Assembly: GCA_944320845.1 (NCBI GenBank)
Contig: CALUJA010000003.1
Span: 62,001-126,000 of the forward strand
DNA length: 64,000 nucleotides
Direction: 5' to 3'
Origin: an uncultured Phocaeicola sp.
GTDB lineage: Bacteria; Bacteroidota; Bacteroidia; Bacteroidales; Bacteroidaceae
Shown: piece by piece, positions 16,358-25,596 of the stretch
Layout: each line of letters starts with the position of its first letter
Numbering within the stretch: the first letter of the stretch is position 1
Program-made: the position numbers and the translations under genes
The notes under the pieces: generated by a model
Databases searched by the model: none
The model's input: the letters and a program-made list of their open reading frames with translations, nothing else
What the model was told of the DNA's origin: nothing

Positions 16358-17830
16358 ATGAAAGACGATGTATTCTCTTCTTTCGAAAGCCCGGAGTTCA
16401 AGGAACTGCTGAAGAAATACGAAGAAATGATGCACCAGCATACATCTGCCTATTTCGACAGCGACGAGCTGACCTCGATAGCCGAATACTATGCCAACAA
16501 GGAAATGATGGCAGAATCGGACAAGGCCATCGAGTATGCCCTGCAGCTTCATCCGGACGACACGGACGCGATGCTGTTCCGCTGCAGCAACCTGATAACC
16601 GAAGGCCGCTACGACGAGGCTGAGATGCTGCTGGACGCATTTCCGGATGCCGACGACAACGAAGCGCTGTTTCTCCGGGGCACCATCATGGTAGAGCGGA
16701 GAATGGCCGGCGAGGCGGAAAGCATCTTCAGCAGACTTGCCGACAGAGAAGAAGAGGACGACAAGACGGGTCTGCTGCTCGACATCGGCGAGACTTATCT
16801 GAACGCCGGCTACAGGAAGCATGCATACAAATGGCTGAAAAAGGCCTACCGGCTCTCTCCCGCAGACTATCGGGTATGGGAGTCGATGGGGATGTATTAT
16901 CTCAACGCCGGGAATCTGGACAAATACATCTATTATATGAACCGCCTGCTGGATGAAGACCCGTATGAAATCACCTACTGGACCAATCTGGCACGGGCAT
17001 ATCTGGAACAGGGATATGTGGAAAAGGCTTCCGAAGCCATCGACTTTGCAGCGACCGTCGACAGCGAAAGCCCAATAGTGACCGAGCTCAAGGGATTTCT
17101 CAGCCTGCAGACAGGCGACACGGAAAGGGCACGCGAGCTTTTCATGCAGATAGAACATTCGCATCCCTCCAGACAGCACATCTGGAGGGCTCTGAGCGAA
17201 TGCTATTTTACCGAGCGCAACTACGGCAAGGCACTGGAGTATCTGGACAAGGTGATAGCGTCAACCGAAATCCCGTCACGCCGTGCCGACCTGTTTCAGC
17301 GGAAGGCGGTATGCTGTCTGCTTGCCGACAACCTGGAGCTTTGTAAGCAGAGCATCGACGAAGGGCTGAAATGCGACGGCAGGTTTGCCCAGCTTTATGT
17401 GACGACCGCCGAGTATTACATCCATCTGGAACAGATGCAAAAGGCCCGGGAAGCGTTCAGAAAGGCGGAAGAGCTGGCTTCAGACAAGGGAGACTTCATC
17501 GAAGAGACTGCGGAACTGCTGTTCCGCTACTCGCTGACCGACGAAGCGCTCGGCTATTTCCAGCGGATGGAGAAAGAATATCCCGAACGCATCAAGAAGT
17601 ATTACTACCACCTGGCCTACTGCTATTATATGCGGAAAGATACGAACAACGGCATCAATGCCCTGATTGCCGGGATTATCTATCAGCCGGACTTGCTGAG
17701 ACACGCCGACCAGAACGGCCTGAGCAGCCTGATGACGCCCGACTTCATCAAATCGGGACTGGCCATCAAACGGATGATAGACAACGGGACTCTGGAAATT
17801 CTGGAGGAACCGGACGACCTCAACGAATAG
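16358..17830 (+). CDS. Tetratricopeptide-repeat protein
   Basis: A 490-residue soluble protein built almost entirely of TPR-like helical hairpins. Repeats are recognisable at about residues 70-105 (DTDAMLFRCSNLITEGRYDE), 130-200, 205-240 (TNLARAYLEQGYVEKA), 270-300, 310-400 (KAREAFRKAEELA) and 415-460. There is no signal peptide, so it should be cytoplasmic. TPR proteins act as protein-interaction scaffolds; the partner is unknown. It lies 21 bp after glnS, and a double hairpin terminator follows it. Confidence 0.8.
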   Translation: MKDDVFSSFESPEFKELLKKYEEMMHQHTSAYFDSDELTSIAEYYANKEMMAESDKAIEYALQLHPDDTDAMLFRCSNLITEGRYDEAEMLLDAFPDADDNEALFLRGTIMVERRMAGEAESIFSRLADREEEDDKTGLLLDIGETYLNAGYRKHAYKWLKKAYRLSPADYRVWESMGMYYLNAGNLDKYIYYMNRLLDEDPYEITYWTNLARAYLEQGYVEKASEAIDFAATVDSESPIVTELKGFLSLQTGDTERARELFMQIEHSHPSRQHIWRALSECYFTERNYGKALEYLDKVIASTEIPSRRADLFQRKAVCCLLADNLELCKQSIDEGLKCDGRFAQLYVTTAEYYIHLEQMQKAREAFRKAEELASDKGDFIEETAELLFRYSLTDEALGYFQRMEKEYPERIKKYYYHLAYCYYMRKDTNNGINALIAGIIYQPDLLRHADQNGLSSLMTPDFIKSGLAIKRMIDNGTLEILEEPDDLNE

Positions 17831-17880
17831 GCTCCGCCTGCATGCACCTTACGCCACCTTTTCCATACCGTGGCAGAAAA

Positions 17881-17990
17881 AATCCGGCGCTGCAATAACC
17901 CGCTTTCCCAATGACGCGCGCCGGATTCAGTCATGGCAATAACCGGACAAACAGATATGCACCTGACACCGGTTGTTGCCATGACTTTTT
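17881..17990 (+). terminator. Double hairpin terminator after the TPR gene
   Basis: The first stem pairs 17881-17890 with 17918-17927 (perfect 10 bp, aatccggcgc). The second pairs 17929-17946 with 17969-17986 (17 of 18 positions) and is followed by TTTT (17987-17990), the form of an intrinsic terminator. Confidence 0.75.
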
Positions 17991-18019
17991 ATCCCCCGTC
18001 ACCGCACGATTTCATGCCC

Positions 18020-18096
18020 TACATTACAAATGTAACATAGGGAACACTTTATGTTACATAATACACAGTTCATGTAACCAATCGTGAAAGCTTTGA
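18020..18096 (+). promoter_or_regulatory. Candidate HTCS operator cluster of xylan operon A
   Basis: Three TGTAAC half-sites occur: 18031-18036, inverted at 18053-18058, and 18073-18078, the two direct copies being 42 bp apart. A further palindrome TACATT-ACA-AATGTA is at 18020-18034. The proximal half-site is followed 8 bp later by AAAGCTTTGA (18087-18096). The same ATGTAAC plus AAAGCTTTTGA pair, at the same distance from the -7 box, precedes operon B at 27572-27597. Binding by the locus HTCS is inferred, not shown. Confidence 0.55.
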
Positions 18097-18130
18097 ATCA
18101 AAAACCTTCTTTTAAAAGACTTTCTTTCCC

Positions 18131-18138
18131 TACTTTTG
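18131..18138 (+). promoter_or_regulatory. -7 box of xylan operon A
   Basis: TACTTTTG, a full TAnnTTTG match, 20 bp before the esterase ATG. The lack of a good -33 element suits an activator-dependent promoter. Confidence 0.55.
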
Positions 18139-18157
18139 TTAACAAAACATTCAAATT

Positions 18158-19771
18158 ATGAAAACACATGCAACAAGCCGATTAAAACTGACGATTCTCT
18201 TCATCTGCATCGCAGTGACAGCAGGAGCAAAAGTCAAGCTACCCACACTTATAGCCGACGGAATGGTAATCCAGCGGGAGCAGCCGGTGAGACTGTGGGG
18301 AAGCGCCGACCCGGGAGAAAAGGTCACCATAAAGTTCAACAAGAAGAAATACGAGACCACAGCCAATGAAAAAGGGACTTGGGATGTGACGATAAGCCCC
18401 ACGAAGGCGGGCGGCCCCTATACGATGACCGTCAACGACATCACGCTGAAAGACATTCTGGTGGGCGATGTCTTTCTCTGCTCCGGCCAGTCGAATATGG
18501 AACTGATGGTTTCGCGCGTCATGGACAAGTATGCCGATGAAGTGAAAGCCTACGAAAACCCGATGATACGATACATCAAGGTGCCGTATGCATACGATTA
18601 CAATGCCCCGCAGACAGACATCCGGTCTGCCAGATGGACTCCCCTGACCCAGGAACATGTCATGAACTATTCGGCCATCTGCTACTTCTTCGCCAAGATG
18701 CTCTATGAAAAGACCAAAGTCCCTGTCGGACTGGTCAACTCCAGCTGGGGAGGGACTCCGGTGGAAGCTTGGATTAGCGAAGAGGGACTGAAAGACTTTC
18801 CCGCCTACGTGCACCAGAAGGCCATGTATGAATCGGAAGAGCTGGTGAAACAAATCCAGCAGGCAGAAGGCAGACATTCACAGGCCTGGCGCAACGAGCT
18901 TTACCGCAGCGACATCGGACTGCACGAAGCAACTCCGTGGTATGCCGCAGACTATGACGACAGCAACTGGAAAGAAACGGATATGTTTTCGCGCGAATGG
19001 GCGACCGACGGATGGTGGCCGGTAAACGGCTCGCACTGGTTCCGCCGCACGGTGGAGATTCCCGAAAGCTGGGCGGGAAAGAAAGCCGTCCTGCGCCTGG
19101 GCTGCATGGTAGACGCCGATTCAGTATTCGTCAACGGCAGTTTCGTAGGGACTGTTGCCTACCAATATCCCCCGCGCATCTATAAAGTACCGTCACAGCT
19201 GCTGAAGCCGGGGACAAACCAGATAACCATCCGCCTGATAAGCAACGCAGGCTACCCCTCATTTGTCAGGGAAAAGCCCTACAAGCTGATTTGCGGCAAC
19301 GAGGAAGTAAGCCTGGAAGGCAGATGGAAACACCGCGTAGGGACCCGGATGCCGGGAGCACCGGGCGGAACCGCATTCAACTGCATGCCCATCGGGCTAT
19401 ACAACGGCATGATTGCCCCGCTCAAGAACTATGTGTTCAAAGGGGCCGTATGGTATCAGGGCGAATCAAACGTAGGCCGGTGGCAGGAATACGCATCGCT
19501 GCTCACCGCCCTGATGAAGGACTGGCGCAGGCTGTTCGGCAATGAAGAACTGCCCTTCTACATCGTGGAACTGGCAGACTTCCTGGCTCCCGACGACCCC
19601 GGACGCAAAGCATGGGCAGCCCTCCGCGCCCAGCAGGCCCAGGCAGCCGAAGAGGATGCCCACGCCGTGCTGATAAAGAACAGCGATACGGGCGAATGGA
19701 ATGACATCCATCCGCTGGACAAAAAGACTGCGGCCGGAAGAATCGTAGAAGCCGTGATGAATGGAGACTGA
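18158..19771 (+). CDS. Sialate O-acetylesterase family (probable acetylxylan esterase)
   Basis: A 537-residue SGNH-type esterase with a signal peptide (MKTHATSRLKLTILFICIAV). The nucleophile motif is CSGQSNMEL with Ser112; WYQGESNVG forms a second block; the Asp-His pair lies in NDIHPLDK (Asp516, His518). Residues about 250-400 contain a jelly-roll insertion (WFRRTVEIPESWAGKK) usual in this family. Annotation databases call the family sialate O-acetylesterase, but its position as first gene of a xylan operon makes removal of acetyl groups from xylan or xylo-oligosaccharides more likely. Cellular site would be the periplasm or surface. Confidence 0.85.
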   Translation: MKTHATSRLKLTILFICIAVTAGAKVKLPTLIADGMVIQREQPVRLWGSADPGEKVTIKFNKKKYETTANEKGTWDVTISPTKAGGPYTMTVNDITLKDILVGDVFLCSGQSNMELMVSRVMDKYADEVKAYENPMIRYIKVPYAYDYNAPQTDIRSARWTPLTQEHVMNYSAICYFFAKMLYEKTKVPVGLVNSSWGGTPVEAWISEEGLKDFPAYVHQKAMYESEELVKQIQQAEGRHSQAWRNELYRSDIGLHEATPWYAADYDDSNWKETDMFSREWATDGWWPVNGSHWFRRTVEIPESWAGKKAVLRLGCMVDADSVFVNGSFVGTVAYQYPPRIYKVPSQLLKPGTNQITIRLISNAGYPSFVREKPYKLICGNEEVSLEGRWKHRVGTRMPGAPGGTAFNCMPIGLYNGMIAPLKNYVFKGAVWYQGESNVGRWQEYASLLTALMKDWRRLFGNEELPFYIVELADFLAPDDPGRKAWAALRAQQAQAAEEDAHAVLIKNSDTGEWNDIHPLDKKTAAGRIVEAVMNGD

Positions 19772-19799
19772 ATCTGACACCAAATACTAACCAAACAAA

Positions 19800-21296
19800 A
19801 TGAATACAATAGCCAATCAAAAAGTATCTATGGCCGAAAAAATCGGCTATGGATTAGGAGACTGCTCTGCGAACCTTGTGTTCCAGATGATGATGATTTA
19901 CCAGACAAAATTCTACACCGACGTGTTCGGTCTGGAAGGAGCTATCGCCGGAACGGTAATGCTCGTAGCCCGTATCGTCGATGCCTTTGTAGACCCGACC
20001 GTGGGCATCCTTACCGACCGCACCAACACCCGATGGGGAAAATACCGTCCGTGGGTGCTGTGGACGGCCTTGCCCTTCATGGTATTCTACATCCTCGCCT
20101 TCTACAATCCGGGCATTGAGGACAAAGGACTGGTCGCCCTATACGCCACCATTTCCTATACGCTGCTGATGACCATGTATTCTTTCAACAACACCCCCTA
20201 CTCTTCTTTGGGAGGCGTAATGTCTGCCGACATCAAAGAGCGCACCAGCATCACTTCCGTGCGCTTCATCTTCTCTACCATCGGACAGTTTGTAGTGCAG
20301 GGACTTACCCTCCCGCTGGTCAGCAAGTTTTCTGAAGACGGAGACAAAGCCCATGGCTGGCTGTGCACCATCTCGCTGTTTGCGGTAGTAGGCTTCATAT
20401 TCCTGGCCACAGTGTTCTTTTCTGCCAAGGAACGCATAACCCCTCCGGCCAACCAGAAGACCAACCTGCGCGAAGACATCAAAGACATCTTCAGCAGTGT
20501 GCCCTGGCGCGCCATGTTTGTGCTCACCCTGTTCGTGTTCATCACACTGGCCATGTGGGGAAGTGCCATGAACTACTACTTCGAGGACTATGTCGATGCC
20601 GGTGCGCTTTATGCATTCCTCGACCGTCTGGGACTGGTTTCCGCCGAAGCACAAGACACCATCGGATACAATATCCTGAACGCGTTCGGACTGATAGTCA
20701 GTTCGCCCGACAAAGCTTACGAAGTAGGATTCGGCGTATTCAACATGCTGGGGGCACTGGTGCAATTCTTTGGAGTAATCCTTCTCTCCAATTTCCTTGC
20801 AAACCGATATGGTAAGAAGAAGACCTTCATCGTCTGCCTGACCCTGACCGCCATCTTTACAGCCATGTTCTACTTCCCGGCCAAAGACAACATCGAAATG
20901 ATGTTCATACTCAACTTCCTGAAGAGTCTGGCTTACGCTCCTACCGTCCCATTGCTGTGGGCCATGATAGCCGATGTGGCCGACCATTCCGAATACATCC
21001 ACTACCGGCGTGCAACCGGCTTCGTCTTTGCGGGAGTCGTGTTCGCGCTTAAAGCCGGTCTGGGTGTAGGAGGAGCCATCCTGGGCTTCCTGCTCTCCGG
21101 CTTCGGCTTTGTTTCCGGCGCAGGTGCAGTCCAGAGCGAAACAGCCATAGAAGGCATCATCTTGTCGGCCAGCTGGATTCCGGCAGCCACATTCTTTGTC
21201 GGTGTCATCGCCCTGTTCTTCTATCCGATAACCAAGCAATACAACGAAAAGATGCAGGCCGAACTGGCTGAACGCAGAAGCAGAAACGATTATTAA
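19800..21296 (+). CDS. GPH-family sugar:cation symporter
   Basis: A 498-residue inner-membrane transporter of the glycoside-pentoside-hexuronide family within MFS. The N-terminal signature (KIGYGLGDCSANLVFQ, then DVFGLEGAIAGTVMLVARIVDAF) and the loop DRTNTRWGKYRPW are diagnostic, and about twelve hydrophobic segments are visible. Placed between an esterase and GH10 in a xylan operon it probably imports xylobiose or aldouronic xylo-oligosaccharides. The insertion around residues 255-310 (DAGALYAFLDRLGL) is longer than in MelB and is typical of Bacteroidetes homologs. Confidence 0.9.
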   Translation: MNTIANQKVSMAEKIGYGLGDCSANLVFQMMMIYQTKFYTDVFGLEGAIAGTVMLVARIVDAFVDPTVGILTDRTNTRWGKYRPWVLWTALPFMVFYILAFYNPGIEDKGLVALYATISYTLLMTMYSFNNTPYSSLGGVMSADIKERTSITSVRFIFSTIGQFVVQGLTLPLVSKFSEDGDKAHGWLCTISLFAVVGFIFLATVFFSAKERITPPANQKTNLREDIKDIFSSVPWRAMFVLTLFVFITLAMWGSAMNYYFEDYVDAGALYAFLDRLGLVSAEAQDTIGYNILNAFGLIVSSPDKAYEVGFGVFNMLGALVQFFGVILLSNFLANRYGKKKTFIVCLTLTAIFTAMFYFPAKDNIEMMFILNFLKSLAYAPTVPLLWAMIADVADHSEYIHYRRATGFVFAGVVFALKAGLGVGGAILGFLLSGFGFVSGAGAVQSETAIEGIILSASWIPAATFFVGVIALFFYPITKQYNEKMQAELAERRSRNDY

Positions 21297-21319
21297 CCCT
21301 ATAAAAAATAAGTAGAATC

Positions 21320-22453
21320 ATGAAAGTAAGACACATCGCAGCAGCCATTCTGGCTGCTACATTTGCGGCATCTTGTGGAGGGCCCCAAACAACAACCAAC
21401 AAGGAAACCGGCTTGAAGGACGCCGTCGGCGACAAATTCCTGATAGGAACGGCCCTGAACGTATTTCAGTCGTCAGGACAAGACACCAATGCCGTCAAGG
21501 TCGTAAAAAAACACTTCAATGCCATCGTAGCGGAAAACTGCATGAAGATGGAAGAAGTCCATCCGTCAGAAGATGTATATACATTCGACAAGGCCGACCA
21601 GTTCATCAAGTTCGGCGAAGAGAACGGGCTGACCATGACCGGCCACTGCCTGATATGGCATTCACAGTGCCCGGAATGGTTCTTCGTGGACAAAGACGGC
21701 AAGCAGGTTTCTCCGGAGGTGCTGAAACAGCGCATGAAAGACCATATCTATACGGTAGCCCAACACTTCAAGGGCAAGCTGAAAGGCTGGGATGTGGTAA
21801 ACGAAGCCATTGTCGAGGACGGCTCCTACCGCAAGAGCAAGTTCTACGAAATCCTGGGTGAGGAATTCATTCCTCTGGCATTCCAGTACGCACATGAAGC
21901 CGACCCCGATGTGGAACTGTATTACAACGACTACGGCATGGACAATGAAGGCCGCCGCAACGGAGTGGTAAAACTCATCCGCACCCTGAAGGAAAGAGGA
22001 TTGAGAATCGATGCCGTAGGCATGCAGGGACACATGGGCATGGACTATCCGAAAATCGAGGAGTTTGAAAAGAGCATGCTGGCATTTGCCGCAGAGGGAG
22101 TCAAGGTGATGATTACGGAATGGGACATGAGCGCACTGCCTACCGCATCGCGCACGGCGAACATTTCAGACACCGTAGCGTTCAAAAAGGCGCTGAACCC
22201 TTATCCCGACGCACTGCCCGACTCTGTTTCCCAGGTATGGAACGCACGCATGAAGCAGTTCTTCAACCTGTTTGAAAAACACGCCGACATCGTAGACCGT
22301 GTCACTGCATGGGGCGTAAGCGACGGAGATTCCTGGAAAAACGGATTCCCGATAAGAGGACGCCGCGACTATCCGCTGCTGTTCGACCGCAATTACCAGC
22401 CGAAACCTTTCGTTTCAGAAATCATTAAAGAAAACCAAACCTCAAACAAATAA
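21320..22453 (+). CDS. GH10 endo-1,4-beta-xylanase lipoprotein
   Basis: A 377-residue glycoside hydrolase that cleaves the beta-1,4-xylan backbone with retention. A lipobox (LAATFAASC) makes it a lipoprotein. The acid/base is Glu162 in WDVVNEAI and the nucleophile is Glu267 in VMITEWDMS; the substrate-binding [15 protein letters not shown] loop is also intact. There is no carbohydrate-binding module or inserted CBM4, so it resembles the simple xylanases that trim oligosaccharides in the periplasm or at the surface. It sits 23 bp after the symporter and 5 bp before a GH43 gene. Confidence 0.95.
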   Translation: MKVRHIAAAILAATFAASCGGPQTTTNKETGLKDAVGDKFLIGTALNVFQSSGQDTNAVKVVKKHFNAIVAENCMKMEEVHPSEDVYTFDKADQFIKFGEENGLTMTGHCLIWHSQCPEWFFVDKDGKQVSPEVLKQRMKDHIYTVAQHFKGKLKGWDVVNEAIVEDGSYRKSKFYEILGEEFIPLAFQYAHEADPDVELYYNDYGMDNEGRRNGVVKLIRTLKERGLRIDAVGMQGHMGMDYPKIEEFEKSMLAFAAEGVKVMITEWDMSALPTASRTANISDTVAFKKALNPYPDALPDSVSQVWNARMKQFFNLFEKHADIVDRVTAWGVSDGDSWKNGFPIRGRRDYPLLFDRNYQPKPFVSEIIKENQTSNK

Positions 22454-22458
22454 GCAAT

Positions 22459-23433
22459 ATGAAAAAAGAAGCAAGATATTTAGTGCCAGGCGACTACATG
22501 GCCGACCCGTCTGTTCATGTATTCAACGGAAGACTTTACATCTATCCCTCACACGACTGGGAAAGCGGTGTGCCTGAAAACGACAACGGCGACCATTTCA
22601 ACATGAAAGACTATCATGTATTCTCTACCGACGATGTGATGAACGGTGAAATCGTAGACCACGGGGTGGTACTGAAGGTGGAAGACATTCCGTGGGCAGG
22701 CCGCCAGCTGTGGGACTGCGACGTGGCCTATAAAGACGGAAAGTATTACATGTATTTTCCTCTGAAAGACCAGAACGACATCTTCCGCCTCGGCGTGGCC
22801 ATCAGCGACAAGCCCGAAGGCCCGTTCATCCCGCAGCCGGACCCGATGTGGGGAAGCTACAGCATCGACCCTGCCGTATTCAAGGATGACGACGGAAGCC
22901 ACTACATCTACTTCGGAGGAATCTGGGGCGGACAGCTGCAACGCTACCGCGACAACAAGGCTATCGAGCAGCCCTGCCTGCCGGCCGACAACGAGCCTGC
23001 CCTTCCCGGGCGTGTGGTAAAGCTGCGCGACGACATGATGCAGTTTGCCGAAGAGCCCCGTGCGGTCATGATTCTGGACAAAGAGGGCAAGCCGCTCACA
23101 GCAGGCGACCCTCACCGCTTCTTCGAAGCCTCATGGATGCACAAATACAACGGGAAATACTATCTGTCCTATTCCACCGGCGACACCCACTTCCTGTGCT
23201 ACGCCACGGGAGACAATCCCTACGGCCCGTTCACCTATCAGGGAGTCATCCTTACGCCGGTAGTGGGATGGACCACACACCACGCCATCGTGGAATTCAA
23301 AGGGAAATGGTATCTTTTCCACCACGACTGTGTTCCTTCGGGCGGGAAGACCTGGCTGCGCAGCCTGAAGGTTGTGGAATTGGAGTACGACCAAGACGGA
23401 AATATCATCACCATCGACGGAGGAGGCGAATGA
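22459..23433 (+). CDS. GH43 beta-xylosidase/arabinofuranosidase, cytoplasmic
   Basis: A 324-residue five-bladed beta-propeller glycoside hydrolase resembling GH43 subfamily 1. The catalytic base is in GDYMADPSVHV, the pKa-modulating Asp in SYSIDPAVF and the acid Glu in RFFEASWMHK. There is no signal peptide (MKKEARYLVPGDY starts directly on the first blade), so it should work inside the cell on xylo-oligosaccharides brought in by the symporter. The stop codon overlaps the start of the GH67 gene (ATGA), indicating translational coupling. Confidence 0.88.
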   Translation: MKKEARYLVPGDYMADPSVHVFNGRLYIYPSHDWESGVPENDNGDHFNMKDYHVFSTDDVMNGEIVDHGVVLKVEDIPWAGRQLWDCDVAYKDGKYYMYFPLKDQNDIFRLGVAISDKPEGPFIPQPDPMWGSYSIDPAVFKDDDGSHYIYFGGIWGGQLQRYRDNKAIEQPCLPADNEPALPGRVVKLRDDMMQFAEEPRAVMILDKEGKPLTAGDPHRFFEASWMHKYNGKYYLSYSTGDTHFLCYATGDNPYGPFTYQGVILTPVVGWTTHHAIVEFKGKWYLFHHDCVPSGGKTWLRSLKVVELEYDQDGNIITIDGGGE

Positions 23434-25439
23434 CACGAAACCTGCTGATAAGCATTCTCTTCTGCGGAAGTGTCTGCATGGCTTCCGCAGAAGACGGCAG
23501 CCGCCTGTGGCTCCGGCAGGACACCACTGCCAGTGCCACGGTAGACTGCATGCTGCAGTCGCCCACACTCGACATTGCGCGCAATGAAATATCGCGCGCA
23601 TGGAGGGGGAAGCCCGCTTCCCTGCAGCTCTTTTCCGACCCGGCTCATGAAGCACTGGGAAAAGAGGGATACACCATCCGTACAGAAAACGGCAGAATCA
23701 CGTTAGGGTCTGTTTCGGAAACCGGCCTGCTCTATGCCGCATACCATCTGCTGCGCCTGCAGGCTACGGAAGCCGACATGACCCGTCTGGACATCAGGGA
23801 AAAGCCCGTCTATGACCTCCGTATCCTGAACCATTGGGACAATCCCGACGGCACGGTTGAGCGAGGATATGCGGGACATTCTCTATGGAAATGGGAGGAA
23901 CTGCCCGACCGAATATCTCCGCGCTACGAAGCCTACGCCCGCGCCAATGCGTCGATAGGCATCAACGGAACGGTGATAAACAATGTCAATGCCTCGCCCC
24001 AGGCTCTTTCAACGGAGAATCTGAAGAAGGTAAAGGCACTGGCCGACATTTTCCGTCCATACGGACTGAGAGTTTATCTGTCGGTCAATTTTGCTTCGCC
24101 CATACAACTGGGAGGACTGGATACCGCCGACCCGCTCGACAAAAAGGTGCAGGCATGGTGGAAAGACAAGGTGCACGAAATCTACAGCCTGATTCCCGAC
24201 TTCGGAGGATTTCTGGTAAAAGCCAATTCAGAAGGGCAGCCCGGCCCGTGCGACTATCAGCGCACCCACGCGGAAGGAGCCAACATGATGGCCCGGGCGC
24301 TGAAACCTTACGGGGGAATCGTGATGTGGCGCGCCTTCGTATACAGCCCCACAGACAGCGACCGGGCCAAACAGGCTTATCTGGAGTTCAATCCGCTGGA
24401 CGGAAAGTTTCTGGACAATGTGATTGTACAGGTAAAGAACGGGCCTGTCGACTTCCAGCCGAGAGAACCTTACAGCCCGCTGTTCGGAGCGATGAAGCAT
24501 ACCCCGCTCATGGTGGAGTTTCAGATTACGCAGGAATATTTGGGACATTCCAATCACCTTGCTTATCTGGCGCCCATGTGGAAAGAATTTTTCGGTTACG
24601 TACGCCCCAACACGATTCGTGCAATGGCAGGAGTGACCAACATAGGCGATGACACCAACTGGTGCGGGCATGATTTGGCACAGGCCAACTGGTATGCCTT
24701 CGGCCGTCTGGCATGGAATCCGAGCCTGGCTTCGGAAGAAATCGCCCGAGAATGGCTGCAACAGACTTTCACGACAGCGCCTGAATTTGTAGGCCCCATG
24801 ACAAAGGCCATGACCGACAGCCACGAAGCGGTGGTAAACTACATGATGCCGCTGGGTCTGCACCACATCTTCGCCTGGAACCACCATTACGGTCCGGAGC
24901 CCTGGTGCATGATTCCGGGCGCACGCCCCGACTGGCTTCCTTCGTATTACCATCAGGCCGACAAGGAAGGACTGGGATTCGACCGGAGCCATACGGGCAG
25001 CAACGCCGTGGCCCAGTATCCCGATTCGCTGGCAAAAGTGTTCGACTCGATTGATACCTGTCCCGAAAAGTTTCTGCTATGGTTCCACCATGTGCCCTGG
25101 AAGCACCAAATGAAAAGCGGGCATACGTTATGGGAAGAACTTTGCTATCATTACAACGACGGACTGAAGGCTGCACGCTCGCTGCATGACACATGGACGG
25201 CGATGAAGCCTTATGTGGACGACGAGCGATACCAGGCCATATCCCACCGTATGGACATTCAGGTGCACGATGCCATCTGGTGGAAAGATGCCTGCCTGCT
25301 TTATTTCCAGACATTCTCGAAGATGAAGTTCCCCAAAGAGGTGGAGAAACCTTCGTTCCGCCTCAAGGAGCTGAAGAAAGTCAAGCTGCCGATTACGAAT
25401 TATGAATGCCCTACAATGGATATGCTACCGCAATTATAG
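23430..25439 (+). CDS. aguA: GH67 alpha-glucuronidase
   Basis: A 669-residue enzyme removing (4-O-methyl)-glucuronic acid from the non-reducing-end xylose of aldouronic acids. The start is the ATG overlapping the GH43 stop; it opens a signal peptide (MTRNLLISILFCGSVCMASA). Family signatures include the N-terminal alpha/beta domain (SETGLLYAAYHLLR), the TIM-barrel segment FLVKANSEGQPGP with a catalytic carboxylate and EFQITQEYLGHSNHL near the second, and a helical C-terminal domain (HHVPWKHQMKSG). Length is full. A periplasmic location is predicted, upstream of transport. It ends operon A. Confidence 0.95.
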   Translation: MTRNLLISILFCGSVCMASAEDGSRLWLRQDTTASATVDCMLQSPTLDIARNEISRAWRGKPASLQLFSDPAHEALGKEGYTIRTENGRITLGSVSETGLLYAAYHLLRLQATEADMTRLDIREKPVYDLRILNHWDNPDGTVERGYAGHSLWKWEELPDRISPRYEAYARANASIGINGTVINNVNASPQALSTENLKKVKALADIFRPYGLRVYLSVNFASPIQLGGLDTADPLDKKVQAWWKDKVHEIYSLIPDFGGFLVKANSEGQPGPCDYQRTHAEGANMMARALKPYGGIVMWRAFVYSPTDSDRAKQAYLEFNPLDGKFLDNVIVQVKNGPVDFQPREPYSPLFGAMKHTPLMVEFQITQEYLGHSNHLAYLAPMWKEFFGYVRPNTIRAMAGVTNIGDDTNWCGHDLAQANWYAFGRLAWNPSLASEEIAREWLQQTFTTAPEFVGPMTKAMTDSHEAVVNYMMPLGLHHIFAWNHHYGPEPWCMIPGARPDWLPSYYHQADKEGLGFDRSHTGSNAVAQYPDSLAKVFDSIDTCPEKFLLWFHHVPWKHQMKSGHTLWEELCYHYNDGLKAARSLHDTWTAMKPYVDDERYQAISHRMDIQVHDAIWWKDACLLYFQTFSKMKFPKEVEKPSFRLKELKKVKLPITNYECPTMDMLPQL

Positions 25440-25450
25440 TTTGTTTAAAA

Positions 25451-25470
25451 GTTAGATTAGGTTAGATTAG
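25451..25470. repeat. Tandem 10-mer
   Basis: The sequence gttagattag occurs twice in direct tandem just after the GH67 stop, ahead of two hairpins. No function is evident. Confidence 0.6.
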
Positions 25471-25475
25471 GTGGG

Positions 25476-25520
25476 AAAAGAGGATATTCCTTTAAAAGGG
25501 AATGTTCTCTTTTCTTTTTC
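25476..25520 (+). terminator. Terminator after operon A
   Basis: An imperfect stem (aaaagag...ctctttt, with attcc/ggaat inside; 25476-25513) is followed by a T-rich stretch ending at 25519. It ends the GH67 transcript. Confidence 0.55.
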
Positions 25521-25527
25521 AAGACAA

Positions 25528-25568
25528 GTTTTGGGGGCATGGAAATTTTTTTTTCATGCCCCCAAAAC
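25528..25568. terminator. Bidirectional terminator between GH67 and the GH35 gene
   Basis: A perfect 14-bp inverted repeat (25528-25541 with 25555-25568, gttttgggggcatg) encloses a T-rich loop. The ends are A-rich/T-rich in both directions, so it can serve the convergent minus-strand GH35 gene as well as operon A. Confidence 0.65.
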
Positions 25569-25596
25569 CGATTTATAATGTCATAGAAAAAACATT

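Larger units (their letters stand above)
17831..18157. other. Intergenic region between the TPR gene and the xylan operon
   Basis: These 327 bases hold two consecutive hairpins that end the upstream transcript (17881-17986) and then the control region of the xylan operon: ATGTAAC-type repeats (18020-18096) and a -7 box (18131-18138). No open frame here looks real. Confidence 0.7.

Noticed and set aside
19700..19771. Possible truncation of the esterase C-terminus
   Set aside because: The Asp-His catalytic block NDIHPLDK is present about 20 residues from the end, as expected for the family, so the gene looks complete.
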